From assembly GCF_000429145.1 (NCBI RefSeq), contig NZ_AUBH01000003.1:1-64000 (forward strand): a DNA stretch of 64,000 nucleotides, written 5' to 3'. Position numbers and translations under genes: made by a program. Below are positions 25,738 through 36,683 of the stretch, one piece after another (positions within the stretch are counted from its first letter, which is position 1; the number at the start of each line of letters is the position of its first letter). Origin of the DNA: Aestuariibacter salexigens DSM 15300 (GTDB lineage Bacteria > Pseudomonadota > Gammaproteobacteria > Enterobacterales > Alteromonadaceae). Below the pieces are notes generated by a model. That model ran no database searches, was not told where the DNA came from, and worked only from the letters and a program-made list of their open reading frames with translations.

Positions 25738-27750
25738 TTATGAGAGCTCGACGATTTTGGCCCGTAATTGCTCGATTTCATCTCGAGTGGCCGCCGCCTT
25801 TTCAAACTCCAGTTCTTTAGCATAGGTGAACATTTGTTTTTCCAACTCGGCGACTTTCGCCATTAATTCCGTGGCACTGAGCGCTTTGTATTCGGCTTTT
25901 TTATCTGCGACTTTACGAAGCTTTATACCTTTGCTGGAACCGCCCTCTTCACCTATATCCATGATATCCGTAATAGGTTTAACCAACTGCTTAGGCGTGA
26001 TGCCATGTTCGGCGTTGTAAGCGGCCTGCTTTTCGCGGCGTCGATTAGTCTCATCAATCGCTTTCTGCATAGATTGCGTCACGGTGTCGGCGTACAGAAT
26101 GGCTTTACCGTTAATGTTACGCGCCGCTCGCCCAATGGTCTGGATCAGTGAACGCTCGGCACGCAGGAAGCCTTCTTTGTCGGCATCAAGAATGGCAACC
26201 AGTGACACCTCTGGCATATCTAATCCTTCTCGCAACAAGTTGATCCCAACCAACACATCAAATTTACCAAGCCGCAGATCGCGAATAATTTCAATGCGCT
26301 CAACGGTATCGATATCAGAATGCAGGTAGCGCACTTTCACACCGTGTTCGTTCAGATATTCACTGAGATCTTCAGCCATTCGTTTGGTGAGCGTGGTAAT
26401 CAACACCCGCTCATTGCTGGCCACTCGTAGATGTATTTCAGATAGCACATCGTCAACCTGCGACGCGACCGGCCTGACCTCCAGCTGCGGGTCGAGTAGT
26501 CCAGTCGGCCTGACCACCTGCTCCACTACCTCGCCTGACGACTTTTCAAGTTCATATTTGCCAGGCGTTGCCGAGACATAAATCGTTTGCGGACAGATTC
26601 GCTCAAACTCTTCAAACTTAAGGGGACGGTTATCCAGCGCAGAGGGTAGACGAAACCCAAACTCTACCAGCGTTTCCTTTCTGGACCTGTCGCCTTTGTA
26701 CATTGCGCCAACCTGAGAGACCGTGACGTGGGATTCATCAATAAACATCAGCCCATCGGCAGGAAAATAATCTAACAAGGTCGGAGGCGGTTCGCCGGGT
26801 GCTCGTCCGGATAAATAGCGCGAGTAGTTCTCAATCCCAGAACAGTAGCCAAGCTCCAGCATCATCTCGATATCAAATTGAGTACGTTGGCTAAGGCGCT
26901 GTTCTTCAACCAGTTTATGATTATCCTTGAGCTGCTCGCGACGTTCTTTCAACTCAAGTTTAATGTCTTCCACTGCATTGAGGATTTTTTCCCTTGGCGT
27001 GACATAGTGGGTTTTCGGGAACACAGTGACACGCACTACACTCTTTTCGACTGCACCTGTGAGAGGGTCGAATAAGCTGATTTTTTCGATTTCCTCATCA
27101 AAAAGTTCTACTCTGACAGCCTGCTTTTCAGAGTCAGCTGGAAAGATGTCGATGACGTCACCACGGACTCTGAAGGTGCCGCGTTCAAATGCCAAATCAT
27201 TGCGTTTATATTGCAGCTCCGCCAAACGCCTGAGTATCGCGCGCTGGTCCATCAAATCACCCTGGCGCAAATGCAGTAGCATTTTCATGTAGGACTGCGG
27301 GTCGCCCAATCCGTAAATAGCGGATACGCTGGCAATGATCACCACGTCGCGACGCTCCATCAGCGCTTTGGTGGCAGATAAGCGCATCTGCTCTATGTGG
27401 TCGTTTATCGATGCATCTTTCTCAATAAAAGTGTCGGTGCTTGGTACATAGGCTTCGGGCTGATAATAATCGTAATAAGAGACGAAGTACTCGACAGCAT
27501 TATCGGGAAAGAATTCTTTGAACTCGCCGTATAACTGTGCAGCGAGTGTCTTGTTATGCGCCAGAATCAACGTTGGTCGCTGTACCTGTTCGATCACATT
27601 GGCCATGGTAAATGTTTTACCTGAGCCGGTTACCCCCAGTAGGGTCTGACAAACCAATCCATCTTCCAGCCCCTCTACCAGGGCATTAATTGCCTTGGGC
27701 TGATCACCGGCTGGTGCGAACTTGGATGCTAAACGAAATCCTCGCTCCAT
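25738..27750 (-). CDS. uvrB: UvrABC system protein B
   Basis: A 670-residue nucleotide-excision repair helicase-like protein that verifies damage loaded by UvrA and recruits UvrC. Walker A is [10 protein letters not shown] (39-48). The damage-probing hairpin is [38 protein letters not shown] is the Walker B region and QTIGRAARN is motif VI. A UVR domain closes the protein ([20 protein letters not shown]). The ATG overlaps the stop of the MATE gene (TAATG), so it is probably transcribed at least partly from that gene's promoter. Confidence 0.96.
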   Translation of the reverse strand: MERGFRLASKFAPAGDQPKAINALVEGLEDGLVCQTLLGVTGSGKTFTMANVIEQVQRPTLILAHNKTLAAQLYGEFKEFFPDNAVEYFVSYYDYYQPEAYVPSTDTFIEKDASINDHIEQMRLSATKALMERRDVVIIASVSAIYGLGDPQSYMKMLLHLRQGDLMDQRAILRRLAELQYKRNDLAFERGTFRVRGDVIDIFPADSEKQAVRVELFDEEIEKISLFDPLTGAVEKSVVRVTVFPKTHYVTPREKILNAVEDIKLELKERREQLKDNHKLVEEQRLSQRTQFDIEMMLELGYCSGIENYSRYLSGRAPGEPPPTLLDYFPADGLMFIDESHVTVSQVGAMYKGDRSRKETLVEFGFRLPSALDNRPLKFEEFERICPQTIYVSATPGKYELEKSSGEVVEQVVRPTGLLDPQLEVRPVASQVDDVLSEIHLRVASNERVLITTLTKRMAEDLSEYLNEHGVKVRYLHSDIDTVERIEIIRDLRLGKFDVLVGINLLREGLDMPEVSLVAILDADKEGFLRAERSLIQTIGRAARNINGKAILYADTVTQSMQKAIDETNRRREKQAAYNAEHGITPKQLVKPITDIMDIGEEGGSSKGIKLRKVADKKAEYKALSATELMAKVAELEKQMFTYAKELEFEKAAATRDEIEQLRAKIVELS

Positions 27751-29177
27751 TATTCTCTCTCACTTACTGCTGTCACTGTGTCTGATGACATTGACGTTGC
27801 GGCATCTCTGGCTAAGGTGCGAACAAACCACATATAGGCAATTGCCGCCGTCATGGCGTTGGCAATGACGCCGCCCCAGAACATCCCAGGCAAGTCAAAA
27901 AGTACACTACCGGCATAGGACAGAGGCACAAAAAATACGAATAACCTGAGAATACTTAACCACAACGCCGCCATAGGTTTATGCATAGCATTAAACGACG
28001 AATTGCTGAGAATGATCACTCCCTGAAGCCCGTAACCAAGCGGCACAACCATCAAAAACAGACGAATGATCGAAGCAACTTCAGGATCATCAGTAAAGAT
28101 GGCCGCAATATAGGGTGATAACAGCCACATCAGCGCATAGATAATAAGCTGCCAGATGAGTATAAAGCGTAAGACCTGCTTGTAGGCATGCTCCACGCGC
28201 TGCAGTTTATTTGCGCCAAAATTCTGGCTGATAAAGGGTGGCAGGCTCATAGACAATGCCAACACTACAATGCTGGCCATGGATTCGAGACGATTGCCTA
28301 CCCCCCACGCAGCGACAGCTTCCGGTCCATATGACGCCACGAGCGCTGTCACAACGCCTCCGGCAATAGGTGTGAGCATATTCGCTCCGGCCGCGGGTAA
28401 ACCGATTTTCAGTATGCCACCGCTGGTCAATCGCATTTCAGGCAGTGTCAGTAATCGTGGCAACATCAGCTGACGCTTGATAAGCAGCGACAATATATAC
28501 ACCACACCCACACCCCAGGCGATCATCGTGGCAATCGCAGCACCTTGTATTCCCATCGCAGGAATGGGCCCCCAACCAAAGATTAACAGCGGATCCAGAA
28601 TCGCATTGATTGCACCGCCCATGGCCATAACCATGCTTGGCGTTTTAGTATCACCTGATGCCCTGAGGACGCTATTTCCCACCATAGGCAGGGCCAGAAA
28701 TACGCCGGCCACATACCACACCACCATATAATCGTTTATATAAGGTAGTAACGCGTCTGATGCGCCCAACAAACGGAAAATAGGCTCGATCGTCATTACT
28801 CCAACCACTGCCAACGCGCCAACCAATAGGGTGGACAACATTAACGCACCGGTTGCAAACTCTTTGGCTAATAAGGTATCGCCAGAGCCCAGATAACGAC
28901 CAATAGTGGCTGAGGTACCAATGCCCAAGCCAATGTTCAGACTGATAAGGGTGAAGGTTACCGGGAAGGTAAAACTGATCGCCGCCAGCTGCTCAGTGCC
29001 CAGCAAACTGACAAAAAACGTATCGACCAGGCCAAAGGTCATGAGCATGATCATGCCCATGATCATGGGTAGCGTCATACGTTTTAGCGTCTGACTGATA
29101 TCACCATTCAATAAATCGGTGCCAGAAGGCTTTTTTCTCTGCGGTGTAGATGGATTCTCAGACATTCCACTGTTCAT
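27750..29177 (-). CDS. MATE-family multidrug/sodium antiporter
   Basis: A 475-residue inner-membrane protein with about 12 hydrophobic segments in two related halves. The N-terminal half begins [20 protein letters not shown] and contains [13 protein letters not shown]. The second half has [20 protein letters not shown] and [12 protein letters not shown]. These are standard MATE (NorM/DinF-like) signatures; substrates are organic cations or drugs exchanged for sodium or protons. ATGs at 29177 and 29165 are both possible. It overlaps uvrB by one base. Confidence 0.88.
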   Translation of the reverse strand: MNSGMSENPSTPQRKKPSGTDLLNGDISQTLKRMTLPMIMGMIMLMTFGLVDTFFVSLLGTEQLAAISFTFPVTFTLISLNIGLGIGTSATIGRYLGSGDTLLAKEFATGALMLSTLLVGALAVVGVMTIEPIFRLLGASDALLPYINDYMVVWYVAGVFLALPMVGNSVLRASGDTKTPSMVMAMGGAINAILDPLLIFGWGPIPAMGIQGAAIATMIAWGVGVVYILSLLIKRQLMLPRLLTLPEMRLTSGGILKIGLPAAGANMLTPIAGGVVTALVASYGPEAVAAWGVGNRLESMASIVVLALSMSLPPFISQNFGANKLQRVEHAYKQVLRFILIWQLIIYALMWLLSPYIAAIFTDDPEVASIIRLFLMVVPLGYGLQGVIILSNSSFNAMHKPMAALWLSILRLFVFFVPLSYAGSVLFDLPGMFWGGVIANAMTAAIAYMWFVRTLARDAATSMSSDTVTAVSERE

Positions 29178-29683
29178 TTATGCTGCGATTCTGTGACAGG
29201 CATGTCAGCGTGCGAATCAGAAGAAAAGGAAAGACTTCAATGTTACGCGAGAGCACATGACTGTGCCAACATTCAGTGTAATAAGATATGTAAATACACC
29301 GTTTTTCACGTTATTTAATTTATCTGCCTATCATCATAAGCGTCATAATTTTGTCACACCGTTGTCATACCAATTCTCACTGTAAAGTCATGCGTGACAA
29401 TGTTTCCAGACCCGATTCAGAGGTGAATTTTTATAAGTGAATCGAGCCCGTTTAAGGGTCGAATGGCATGAACTTACTGGCATGTTGTCAACAGTACAAA
29501 AAAGAAACACACAGTACTGCAATCTCTAAACTAAAATTTCAGTCATAACAACAGGATAGTTTCCAAGCAATTATTATGTGCATGTTTTTATTGGTTTTTT
29601 TAAAATAGTGTTGTAGCGGACGCATTAGCCTATTGACTTTAGTTTAATCTCTGTGTCGCATAACATTGTGATAATTTCCACAA

Positions 29684-29710
29684 AGTTATCCACAGTTTTA
29701 GTGGATAACT
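29684..29710. repeat. Inverted repeat carrying two head-to-head DnaA-box sequences
   Basis: AGTTATCCAC (29684-29693) and GTGGATAACT (29701-29710) are perfect inverted repeats around AGTTTTA. The left arm reads TTATCCACA at 29686-29694, identical to the strong DnaA box. The right arm, on the other strand, reads TTATCCACT. There is no T-run behind the hairpin, which argues against a terminator. Confidence 0.6.
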
Positions 29711-30012
29711 GGCAAAGGCTCAGTAATGGCGGGATGTGGCTGACAAATTGGCAAAATTTATGTGAGCTTTCACTAACGCTACCGACTATAACCTTAGGTT
29801 ACATTTTTGTTAAACACTGTACTCAAATACAGGTGTCAAAAAATTATTTATATTGAAAAGCAATAAAGATCACGAAAATCAAATATAAATGTAATGAAAA
29901 ATCAGGCGCCTTTTACGCCGCCATCTGAGCAATGAAATAAGCGACTTTTTAACCAATCTGATGCGCAATTGATCAATCCCCTGCCGCGTACGAAAATTTA
30001 TTCTGAACAGTG

Positions 30013-30041
30013 TTGACACGATACCAGCAGCTCTTTATTAT
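30013..30041 (+). promoter_or_regulatory. Strong sigma-70 promoter for the tRNA-Asn genes
   Basis: TTGACA (30013-30018) and TATTAT (30036-30041) are separated by exactly 17 bases. A GC-rich discriminator (TCGCGTCC) follows, typical of stable-RNA promoters under stringent control. The first tRNA begins about 20 bases downstream. Confidence 0.85.
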
Positions 30042-30062
30042 TCGCGTCCGTTGAAAAGCAGG

Positions 30063-30139
30063 TCCCCCTTAGCTCAGTTGGTTAGAGCGACGGACTGTTA
30101 ATCCGCAGGTCCCCCGTTCGAGTCGGGGAGGGGGAGCCA
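30063..30139 (+). tRNA. tRNA-Asn (anticodon GUU), copy 1
   Basis: A 77-base cloverleaf. The acceptor stem TCCCCCT pairs with AGGGGGA, the D arm has AGCTCAGTTGGTTAGAGC, and the anticodon loop is CTGTTAA with GTT. The T arm contains GTTCGAGTC, and CCA is encoded. It is followed by a second copy after 25 bases. Confidence 0.97.
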
Positions 30140-30164
30140 CTTTTCACCGCGAAGACGATACGCT

Positions 30165-30241
30165 TCCCCCTTAGCTCAGTTGGTTAGAGCGACGGACTGT
30201 TAATCCGCAGGTCCCCCGTTCGAGTCGGGGAGGGGGAGCCA
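30165..30241 (+). tRNA. tRNA-Asn (anticodon GUU), copy 2
   Basis: Identical in sequence to the first copy over all 77 bases, including the encoded CCA. The 25-base spacer has no promoter, so both are presumably cut from one transcript. A short weak hairpin (ACTATC-GCCCG-GATAGT) overlaps the 3' end, but no T-run follows. Confidence 0.97.
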
Positions 30242-30377
30242 CTATCGCCCGGATAGTCACGAAAATCCCTCATATTTCTGCCAATAACCCTAGTTTTATC
30301 AAGTTGTTATTACCAAACTAAACGGCGATAATAGGCGGGTACGTCACACCGGTCCGTCACAACACATCCTGGTTAGC

Positions 30378-30959
30378 ATGACAGAATTCGTTCTTCTACT
30401 CGTAAGTACAGTGCTGGTAAATAATTTCGTGCTGGTTCAGTTCCTTGGCTTGTGCCCGTTTATGGGGGTGTCAGGGAAGCTGGAAACGGCAATAGGCATG
30501 TCTATGGCAACGACTTTTGTCCTGACATTAGCCTCACTGGCCAGCTACCTGATTGAAAATTATGTGCTTATTCCTCTCGATATCGCTTATCTGAGAACAT
30601 TGAGCTTTATCCTTGTCATTGCAGTTGTTGTGCAGTTTACGGAAATGGTGGTGCATAAGACCAGTCCAACGCTGTATCGACTTTTAGGCATTTTCTTGCC
30701 GCTGATCACGACTAACTGCGCCGTACTTGGCGTCGCACTATTAAATATCACTAAGCAGCACTCCATGCTTGAATCCATCATTTATGGCTTTGGTGCCGCG
30801 GTCGGGTTTTCACTTGTGCTGATCTTGTTCGCCGCCATGCGCGAGCGGCTAGTCGCAGCAGATGTACCCACCCCATTTAAAGGGGCATCGATAGCGATGA
30901 TCACCGCTGGGTTAATGTCTCTTGCGTTCATGGGCTTTACAGGGTTGGTCAAATTGTGA
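30378..30959 (+). CDS. rsxA: Electron transport complex subunit RsxA (RnfA)
   Basis: A 193-residue integral membrane subunit of the Rsx/Rnf complex, which couples electron transfer between NADH and ferredoxin to ion movement and, in E. coli, keeps SoxR reduced. There are six hydrophobic segments. [20 protein letters not shown] and [14 protein letters not shown] carry the conserved membrane cysteines. It is the first gene of rsxABCDGE-nth, in the order known from E. coli. Confidence 0.95.
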   Translation: MTEFVLLLVSTVLVNNFVLVQFLGLCPFMGVSGKLETAIGMSMATTFVLTLASLASYLIENYVLIPLDIAYLRTLSFILVIAVVVQFTEMVVHKTSPTLYRLLGIFLPLITTNCAVLGVALLNITKQHSMLESIIYGFGAAVGFSLVLILFAAMRERLVAADVPTPFKGASIAMITAGLMSLAFMGFTGLVKL

Positions 30960-31525
30960 TGGATGTGTTGTCAGCTCCGTTAGCGATTGGTCTTTTGGCA
31001 CTTGCGTTTGGCGCCATACTGGGCTTTGCTGCCGTGCGTTTCAAAGTGCAGGCTGACCCCTTAGTTAACCAGATTGATGACATACTGCCGCAAACACAAT
31101 GTGGGCAGTGTGGATACCCTGGATGCAGGCCGTATGCACAGGCCATTGCAGACGGTGACGAGATTAACAAATGTCCGCCCGGCGGCGAGGCCACGATTAA
31201 AAAACTGGCTGATTTAATGGGTGTCGAGCCTAAACCCCTCGATGCTGCACATGGCGAAGAAGATGTAAAAAAAGTTGCATTCATCCGCGAAGACGAATGT
31301 ATTGGTTGTACAAAATGTATTCAGGCATGCCCGGTAGACGCCATACTAGGCGCAGCAAAGCATATGCATACGGTCATGGCAGATGAGTGTACAGGCTGTG
31401 ATTTATGTGTTGAGCCCTGCCCTGTTGATTGTATTGATATGGTACCGGTAACAACGACTACCGCATCCTGGCGCTGGCGGTTACAGGATCATCTTCAGCA
31501 GATCCCAGTGAAGCAGGTGTCGTAA
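30959..31525 (+). CDS. rsxB: Electron transport complex subunit RsxB (RnfB)
   Basis: A 188-residue iron-sulfur subunit. An N-terminal membrane anchor ([20 protein letters not shown]) is followed by a four-cysteine cluster domain ([14 protein letters not shown] and NKCPPGG) and two 4Fe-4S ferredoxin motifs ([14 protein letters not shown] and [14 protein letters not shown]). The ATG at 30959 shares a base with the rsxA stop (TGATG); a GTG three bases earlier is possible. It is likely the electron entry or transfer protein on the cytoplasmic side. Confidence 0.95.
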   Translation: MDVLSAPLAIGLLALAFGAILGFAAVRFKVQADPLVNQIDDILPQTQCGQCGYPGCRPYAQAIADGDEINKCPPGGEATIKKLADLMGVEPKPLDAAHGEEDVKKVAFIREDECIGCTKCIQACPVDAILGAAKHMHTVMADECTGCDLCVEPCPVDCIDMVPVTTTTASWRWRLQDHLQQIPVKQVS

Positions 31526-31526
31526 C

Positions 31527-33560
31527 ATGGCCATTACTCCGCTCTCAGTTGAAGACATTTTTGACCGACTCAAACGCGGAAAACGCTGGGACTTTCCCGG
31601 TGGTGTGCATCCTGCTGAGCATAAAACGCTTTCGAACCAGAGTGAAATTGCCCGCGTGAAACTGGCTGACAAGCTGTACATACCGTTAAAGCAGCACATC
31701 GGTGTAGAAGGTGAGCTGCAGGTATCAGTCGGACAAAAGGTGTTAAAAGGACAGCCTCTCACGCACAGTGCCCATCCGTTTGCTGTGCCCGTGCATGCAT
31801 CAACCTCTGGTACCGTGGTAGATATTGCACCACAGGTAGCCGCTCATCCATCTGGATTATCTGAGCTCAGCGTCGTGATTGAGCCTGACGGCATAGACCA
31901 GTGGATCGACCTGAAGCCGCTCAGCAACTATCAGGAAATGGACAAGGCTCAGGTTGTCGAAGCCATATGTGACGCGGGTATCAGCGGGCTTGGCGGGGCA
32001 GGCTTCCCCTCACATATCAAAGCCCAACCTGGTAAAAACGTTGAGTTTCTGGTCATTAACGGTGTCGAGTGTGAACCATATATCACCTCTGACGACCGAC
32101 TGATGCGTGAACATGCCTGGCAAATTCGTCAGGGAATAGATGTACTGGTGCACCTACTCGCGCCTCGTCATGTCATTATCGCCGTTGAAGATAACAAACC
32201 GGAAGCACTGGATGCACTTAGCGTAGCGTGCCGCGATGCGTCCAACTATCTGGTCTGTGACGTCGCGACAAAATACCCTGCCGGTGGTGAAAAACAGCTC
32301 GTTCAGGTCCTCACCGGACGCGAAGTACCCGGTCAGGGTTTGCCCATCGATGTCGGCGTGATCATGTACAATGTTGGGACATGCTTCGCCATCGCCGATG
32401 CGATATTCAGTGGCAAACCACTGGTTGAACGAGTGGTAACGCTCACCGGCGGCGCATTGAACAAACCCCACAATGTCTGGGCACCGCTGGGCACGCCTGT
32501 CGAACATCTGCTGTCAGTAGCAGAATACCAACCAGGTAAACAGGCATCCCCACGGGTCATTATGGGTGGCCCAATGATGGGATTTACTGTTACAGATGCT
32601 CGCGTACCTGTGGTCAAAATTACCAACTGCCTGCTGGTTCCATCCGTCGATGAAGTACGCAACGATAACGCCGAACAGCCATGCATTCGATGTTCAGCCT
32701 GTGCCGATGCCTGCCCTGCTTCATTACTGCCTCAGCAGCTTTACTGGCATAGCAAAGCCGCGGAGCTTGATAAAGCACAGGACTATAACCTGTTTGACTG
32801 CATTGAATGCGGTGCCTGTGCCTATGTATGTCCCAGTGAAATTCCGCTAGTGCAATACTATCGTCAGGCCAAAGCGGATATTCGTAACCAACGGGACGAA
32901 AAAGACAAGGCTGAACGGGCAAAACGTCGATTTGAGGCGCGCAAAGCAAGACTGGAAGCCGAACAACAGGCCCGTGAAGAAAAACACCGCAAGGCTGCCG
33001 AAGCACGAAAGCAGGCAATGCAAAATAAAGACACTGACAAATCTGCTCGTGTCAGCGATGCCATTGCCCGGGCCAAAGCGAAAAAGCAGCAAACAGAGAA
33101 TGTGACTGAGCCGGTCGCGGAAACACAACCTAAAAACGCGGCTGTTGCCGCGGCTATCGCCAGAGCGAAAGCAAAACGGGCTGCGCAAACTGACGCCGAG
33201 AAGAAGCCTGAAGCTACAGTGCAACCGTCTCCTGCGCATAACCATGAGTCCGATAATGACGATGCGGAGTCTGCAGCACAGCGTAAACAACGTCAGATAG
33301 CCGCGGCTGTTGCACGAGCCAAGGCGAAAAAGCAACAGGGGCAGGACGTCAATAAAACTACACCCGCGCAACATAAAAGCGATGAAGCTGGTAATAACGA
33401 GCAGCAGAGTGAGCAAGACATTCAGCGCCAAGCAGAGAGCAAACAGCAGAGGATCGCTGCGGCTGTAGCCAGGGCTAAAGCAAAAAAGGCCAATAGACAG
33501 CAGGCGCAGAATACGTCTGATTCTGACGATGTCACAGAAGAGAAAAATAGCCAATCATGA
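31527..33560 (+). CDS. rsxC: Electron transport complex subunit RsxC (RnfC)
   Basis: A 677-residue peripheral subunit, the presumed NADH-binding part. The flavin/NADH region has [16 protein letters not shown] and [16 protein letters not shown]. Two 4Fe-4S motifs are [14 protein letters not shown] and [14 protein letters not shown]. From about residue 455 there is a long charged coiled-coil-like tail with four copies of an alanine/arginine/lysine motif, (I/V)AAA(V/I)ARAKAKK-like. Such tails vary in length among gammaproteobacteria. It overlaps rsxD by four bases (ATGA). Confidence 0.94.
   Translation: MAITPLSVEDIFDRLKRGKRWDFPGGVHPAEHKTLSNQSEIARVKLADKLYIPLKQHIGVEGELQVSVGQKVLKGQPLTHSAHPFAVPVHASTSGTVVDIAPQVAAHPSGLSELSVVIEPDGIDQWIDLKPLSNYQEMDKAQVVEAICDAGISGLGGAGFPSHIKAQPGKNVEFLVINGVECEPYITSDDRLMREHAWQIRQGIDVLVHLLAPRHVIIAVEDNKPEALDALSVACRDASNYLVCDVATKYPAGGEKQLVQVLTGREVPGQGLPIDVGVIMYNVGTCFAIADAIFSGKPLVERVVTLTGGALNKPHNVWAPLGTPVEHLLSVAEYQPGKQASPRVIMGGPMMGFTVTDARVPVVKITNCLLVPSVDEVRNDNAEQPCIRCSACADACPASLLPQQLYWHSKAAELDKAQDYNLFDCIECGACAYVCPSEIPLVQYYRQAKADIRNQRDEKDKAERAKRRFEARKARLEAEQQAREEKHRKAAEARKQAMQNKDTDKSARVSDAIARAKAKKQQTENVTEPVAETQPKNAAVAAAIARAKAKRAAQTDAEKKPEATVQPSPAHNHESDNDDAESAAQRKQRQIAAAVARAKAKKQQGQDVNKTTPAQHKSDEAGNNEQQSEQDIQRQAESKQQRIAAAVARAKAKKANRQQAQNTSDSDDVTEEKNSQS
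33052..33510 (+). repeat. Four degenerate AIARAKAKK-type repeats in the RsxC tail
   Basis: The coding repeats read [34 protein letters not shown] and [12 protein letters not shown], spaced about 40-60 residues apart by acidic/glutamine-rich linkers. They are typical of RnfC C-termini; their role is unknown, possibly an interaction surface. Confidence 0.7.
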
Positions 33561-34636
33561 AATTCGCACTTGCCAGTTCTCCTCATCAACGAGTAAACCG
33601 TGATACCGGCCAGATCATGCGTATGGTGTGTTATGCCGCACTGCCGGGCATTGCGATGCAATGCTGGTTTTTCGGCATGGGCGTACTGGTTCACCTGCTT
33701 ATCGCCAGTGCCACCGCCGTCGCAACCGAAGCACTGATACTGGAGTTACGGAAAAAAGACTTTGAGCGTGCAGTTAAAGATTGCAGTGCACTGTTAACCG
33801 CGTTACTGATTGCGGTCAGCATTCCACCCTTCGCCCCCTGGTGGATTACCGTGATTGGCACAGTCTTCGCGATCGGTGTCGTCAAGCAACTGTATGGTGG
33901 CCTGGGCTTTAACTTATTTAATCCCGCTATGGCAGCGTACGTCATGCTGCTGGTGTCGTTCCCGGTGCAAATGACAGCATGGCTACCACCGCAGTCACTG
34001 GCTGAGCAATCGCATAACCTGATGGATGCCATCAGCATCATTTTCAGCGGATTCACCACTGAAGGCTACAGCATTTCTCAGCTACGTGTCGATGTGGACG
34101 GCGTGACGCTGGCAACCCCATTGGATGCCGTAAAAACCGGGCTGACACAGGGTAAAACGGTGTCGGAAACGCTTGGATTATCTATTTTCAACGGTGCGAC
34201 CGGGATAGGCTGGTTTGCCGTTAACGCTGCCTTCTTGCTAGGCGGTTTGTTTCTATTACAACAGCGCGTAATCAGTTGGCATATGCCGATTTCCATGTTA
34301 GCCGGACTGGCACTAACAGCGTCATTTTTCTACTTACTCGACAGCGACCAATACAGTTCGCCCTGGTTTCACCTGTTCAGCGGCGGGGCCATGTTGGGCG
34401 CATTTTTCATCGTCACCGACCCTGTATCCGGCTCGACGACCCGTAACGGCAGGCTGATATTTGGCGCCGCCATCGGTATCTGGGTCTATATCATCCGGCA
34501 GTGGGGAGGCTATCCCGACGCTATTGCGTTTGCGGTCCTTATTATGAATATGGCCGTACCATTAATTGATTATTACACCCAGCCAAGGACGTATGGTCAT
34601 CGTAGCAACAGTAGCAATAAAGGAGCGCGACGATGA
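33557..34636 (+). CDS. rsxD: Electron transport complex subunit RsxD (RnfD)
   Basis: A 359-residue membrane subunit with about nine hydrophobic segments. The start is [18 protein letters not shown]. The conserved flavin-attachment region is [17 protein letters not shown], where a threonine carries covalent FMN in characterised homologues. [20 protein letters not shown] is also conserved. It is homologous to NqrB. It overlaps both rsxC and rsxG by four bases. Confidence 0.94.
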   Translation: MKFALASSPHQRVNRDTGQIMRMVCYAALPGIAMQCWFFGMGVLVHLLIASATAVATEALILELRKKDFERAVKDCSALLTALLIAVSIPPFAPWWITVIGTVFAIGVVKQLYGGLGFNLFNPAMAAYVMLLVSFPVQMTAWLPPQSLAEQSHNLMDAISIIFSGFTTEGYSISQLRVDVDGVTLATPLDAVKTGLTQGKTVSETLGLSIFNGATGIGWFAVNAAFLLGGLFLLQQRVISWHMPISMLAGLALTASFFYLLDSDQYSSPWFHLFSGGAMLGAFFIVTDPVSGSTTRNGRLIFGAAIGIWVYIIRQWGGYPDAIAFAVLIMNMAVPLIDYYTQPRTYGHRSNSSNKGARR

Positions 34637-35295
34637 TCAGGAACATTGGTAAAAATGGCGCGATATTAGCTGCCTTTGCGATACTGACCACGTTGCTGAT
34701 TGTGCTGACCTCGCTGGCAACGGACAGTACCATCACACAGCAGCAGCAATCGAAGCTGCGTCAAACACTGAATACGGTGATTCCTGCCAACCTGCATGAA
34801 AATGACATTGCGGCCAACTGCGTCATCGTGACTGACGCACAGCTACTAGGGCCGTCAGCTAATAGACGGATATACAGAGCGAGCGTTAATGGTGAATATG
34901 TCGCGATGGCGATAGAAGCCACAGCGCCGGATGGTTACAGTGGTGATATTGATTTATTGGTGGGCACCCGTTTGGATGGCACCGTAACGGGCGTTAGAGT
35001 ACTGTCTCACCGTGAAACCCCCGGTCTCGGTGATAAAATTGACGCCTCAATCAGCGACTGGATTTTAGCCTTCAATGGCAAACGCTACAGCGATGAGTCA
35101 CGCTCCCGTTGGGCAGTCAAAAAAGATGGCGGACAGTTTGACCAGTTCACGGGAGCAACCATCACGCCACGTGCTGTCGTGTCTGCGGTAGCCAGAGCTG
35201 TGCAGTTCGGACAGCAAAATCAGTCTGAGCTACTGCAAGCCGAGAATAACTGCGCTCTGGACACGGATCATGAGGACAATGCTCATGCACAATGA
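34633..35295 (+). CDS. rsxG: Electron transport complex subunit RsxG (RnfG)
   Basis: A 220-residue subunit anchored by one N-terminal helix ([20 protein letters not shown]), with a periplasmic FMN-binding domain. [14 protein letters not shown] contains the S/TGAT-type motif whose last Thr carries covalent FMN in homologues. [12 protein letters not shown] is also characteristic. It is homologous to NqrC. Its end overlaps the rsxE start by about ten bases. Confidence 0.94.
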   Translation: MIRNIGKNGAILAAFAILTTLLIVLTSLATDSTITQQQQSKLRQTLNTVIPANLHENDIAANCVIVTDAQLLGPSANRRIYRASVNGEYVAMAIEATAPDGYSGDIDLLVGTRLDGTVTGVRVLSHRETPGLGDKIDASISDWILAFNGKRYSDESRSRWAVKKDGGQFDQFTGATITPRAVVSAVARAVQFGQQNQSELLQAENNCALDTDHEDNAHAQ

Positions 35296-35989
35296 ATATC
35301 GCGAGCTTAGCTGGCAGGGCTTATGGAAGAACAACGCCGCGCTGGTGCAGCTATTGGGCTTGTGTCCACTGCTGGCCGTCACCTCGACAACCATTAACGG
35401 ACTAGGCCTGGGTCTGGCAACAACGCTGGTATTGATTGGCTCAAACACGACGGTATCGCTGGTCAGGAATCTGGTCCCCAATGAAATCCGTATCCCGATT
35501 TTTGTGATGGTCATTGCTGGATTTGTCACTATCACCCAGCTGCTGATGAATGCGTTTACCTATGATTTGTATCTGGCGCTTGGCATTTTCATTCCTTTGA
35601 TCGTCACCAACTGCGCGATTATTGGCCGGGCCGAAGCCTATGCGTCTAAAAACCCAGTTCATTATGCCGCGTTTGATGGACTAATGATGGGCTTAGGTTT
35701 TACCAGCGTGCTAGTGTTGCTTGGCGCACTGCGTGAAGTGTTGGGTTACGGCACCTTGCTGGCCGGAGCCGACAGGCTGTTTGGGGACTGGGCCTCCGTG
35801 CTCACCGTTTCCGTTTATCATGCCGATAGCGCTTTTTTGCTGGCGATCCTGCCGCCTGGCGCATTTCTTGGTATGGGGCTACTGATTGCACTAAAAAATG
35901 CACTGGATAACCGTATCGAAAAAATGTTTGCCCAACAACAACCTGAAAAGACCGTCACACGGGCCAGAGTCACGACAGAGAGTAACTAA
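35285..35989 (+). CDS. rsxE: Electron transport complex subunit RsxE (RnfE)
   Basis: A 234-residue membrane subunit, paralogous to RsxA and homologous to Nqr[21 protein letters not shown] and [20 protein letters not shown] are near-universal in the family. Of three in-frame ATGs (35270, 35279, 35285), the last has GAGGA at a proper distance and matches the family length. It is followed after 14 bases by nth. Confidence 0.94.
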   Translation: MHNEYRELSWQGLWKNNAALVQLLGLCPLLAVTSTTINGLGLGLATTLVLIGSNTTVSLVRNLVPNEIRIPIFVMVIAGFVTITQLLMNAFTYDLYLALGIFIPLIVTNCAIIGRAEAYASKNPVHYAAFDGLMMGLGFTSVLVLLGALREVLGYGTLLAGADRLFGDWASVLTVSVYHADSAFLLAILPPGAFLGMGLLIALKNALDNRIEKMFAQQQPEKTVTRARVTTESN

Positions 35990-36003
35990 TCCTTAGCATC
36001 GCC

Positions 36004-36636
36004 ATGAATAAACAAAAACGCCTCGAAATCCTGACTCGCCTCCGAGAGGCGAATCCACACCCGACCACAGAGCTGAAATTTTCTACGCCATTTGAATTGC
36101 TGGTCGCGGTGACACTTTCTGCACAGGCTACTGATGTGAGCGTAAATAAGGCGACCGATAAGCTGTTTCCTGTTGCCAATACTCCGCAGGCCATTGTCGA
36201 TTTGGGTGTGGAAGGTTTAAAGGAATACATCAAGACAATTGGGCTGTTCAACTCCAAAGCAAATAATGTGGTTAAGCTCAGTCAAATTTTGCTGGATAAG
36301 CATGGCGGTGAAGTACCGGAAAGTCGTGAGGCACTTGAAGCGCTGCCGGGAGTGGGCCGAAAAACGGCTAATGTTGTGCTCAATACGGCGTTTGGCTGGC
36401 CTACCATCGCTGTCGACACGCATATTTTCCGTGTATCAAACCGCACCAAGTTCGCAATGGGTAAGGATGTTGTTGCCGTAGAGCAAAAGCTTGAGAAAGT
36501 CGTACCTAAAGAGTTTAAAGTCGATGTACATCACTGGCTCATCCTGCATGGCCGCTATACCTGTGTGGCACGTAAACCAAAGTGCGGTAGTTGCATTATT
36601 GAAGACTTATGTGAGTTTAAAGATAAGACTGAATAG
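36004..36636 (+). CDS. nth: Endonuclease III (Nth), with an apparently replaced 3' end
   Basis: A 210-residue DNA glycosylase/AP lyase for oxidised pyrimidines, acting in base excision repair. The helix-hairpin-helix LPGVGRKTANVVLN carries the catalytic Lys, and AVDTHIFRVSNR the catalytic Asp. The 4Fe-4S cluster residues lie in CVARKPKCGSCIIEDLC. The protein is complete and presumably active. The last 81 codons (36391-36636) occur again at 38409-38654 in a version 75 percent identical in DNA. The 3' end of this gene may therefore have been brought in by the adjacent insert, the original end being the remnant. It is the last gene of the rsx operon, as in E. coli. Confidence 0.95.
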   Translation: MNKQKRLEILTRLREANPHPTTELKFSTPFELLVAVTLSAQATDVSVNKATDKLFPVANTPQAIVDLGVEGLKEYIKTIGLFNSKANNVVKLSQILLDKHGGEVPESREALEALPGVGRKTANVVLNTAFGWPTIAVDTHIFRVSNRTKFAMGKDVVAVEQKLEKVVPKEFKVDVHHWLILHGRYTCVARKPKCGSCIIEDLCEFKDKTE

Positions 36637-36645
36637 CTTTTGAAG

Positions 36646-36663
36646 AATTGCATCCCTGCAATT
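36646..36663 (+). terminator. Weak hairpin after nth
   Basis: AATTGCA and TGCAATT form a perfect 7-base stem with a TCCC loop just downstream of the nth stop. Only TTTA follows, so termination would be weak. Confidence 0.4.
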
Positions 36664-36683
36664 TACCAATGTCAGACAGTTAC

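Larger units (their letters stand above)
29178..30062. other. 885-base AT-rich intergenic region without a convincing gene
   Basis: No open frame here looks like a protein; the longest, a GTG-started frame of 67 codons at 29653, has no recognisable pattern. Contents I can name are a perfect inverted repeat containing two DnaA-box-like sequences (29684-29710), scattered A/T tracts, a short direct repeat ACAGTAC near 29490 and 29511, and the tRNA promoter at its right end (30013-30041). An unrecognised small RNA is possible. Confidence 0.5.

Noticed and set aside
29261-29276. LexA box before the MATE-uvrB pair
   Set aside because: One arm is imperfect and the centre is not AT-rich; kept only as a test in the findings, not as a feature.
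29653-29856. A 67-codon GTG-started frame in the long intergenic gap
   Set aside because: No ribosome site, no recognisable protein pattern, and it runs through the DnaA-box repeat; likely chance in AT-rich DNA.
29178-30062. Chromosomal replication origin
   Set aside because: Only two DnaA boxes and none of the usual oriC neighbours (dnaA, mnmG, mioC, rpmH) are present.
32847-33554. A 235-codon minus-strand frame opposite the rsxC tail
   Set aside because: Its translation is the low-complexity reverse of the RsxC repeats; rsxC itself is clearly coding.
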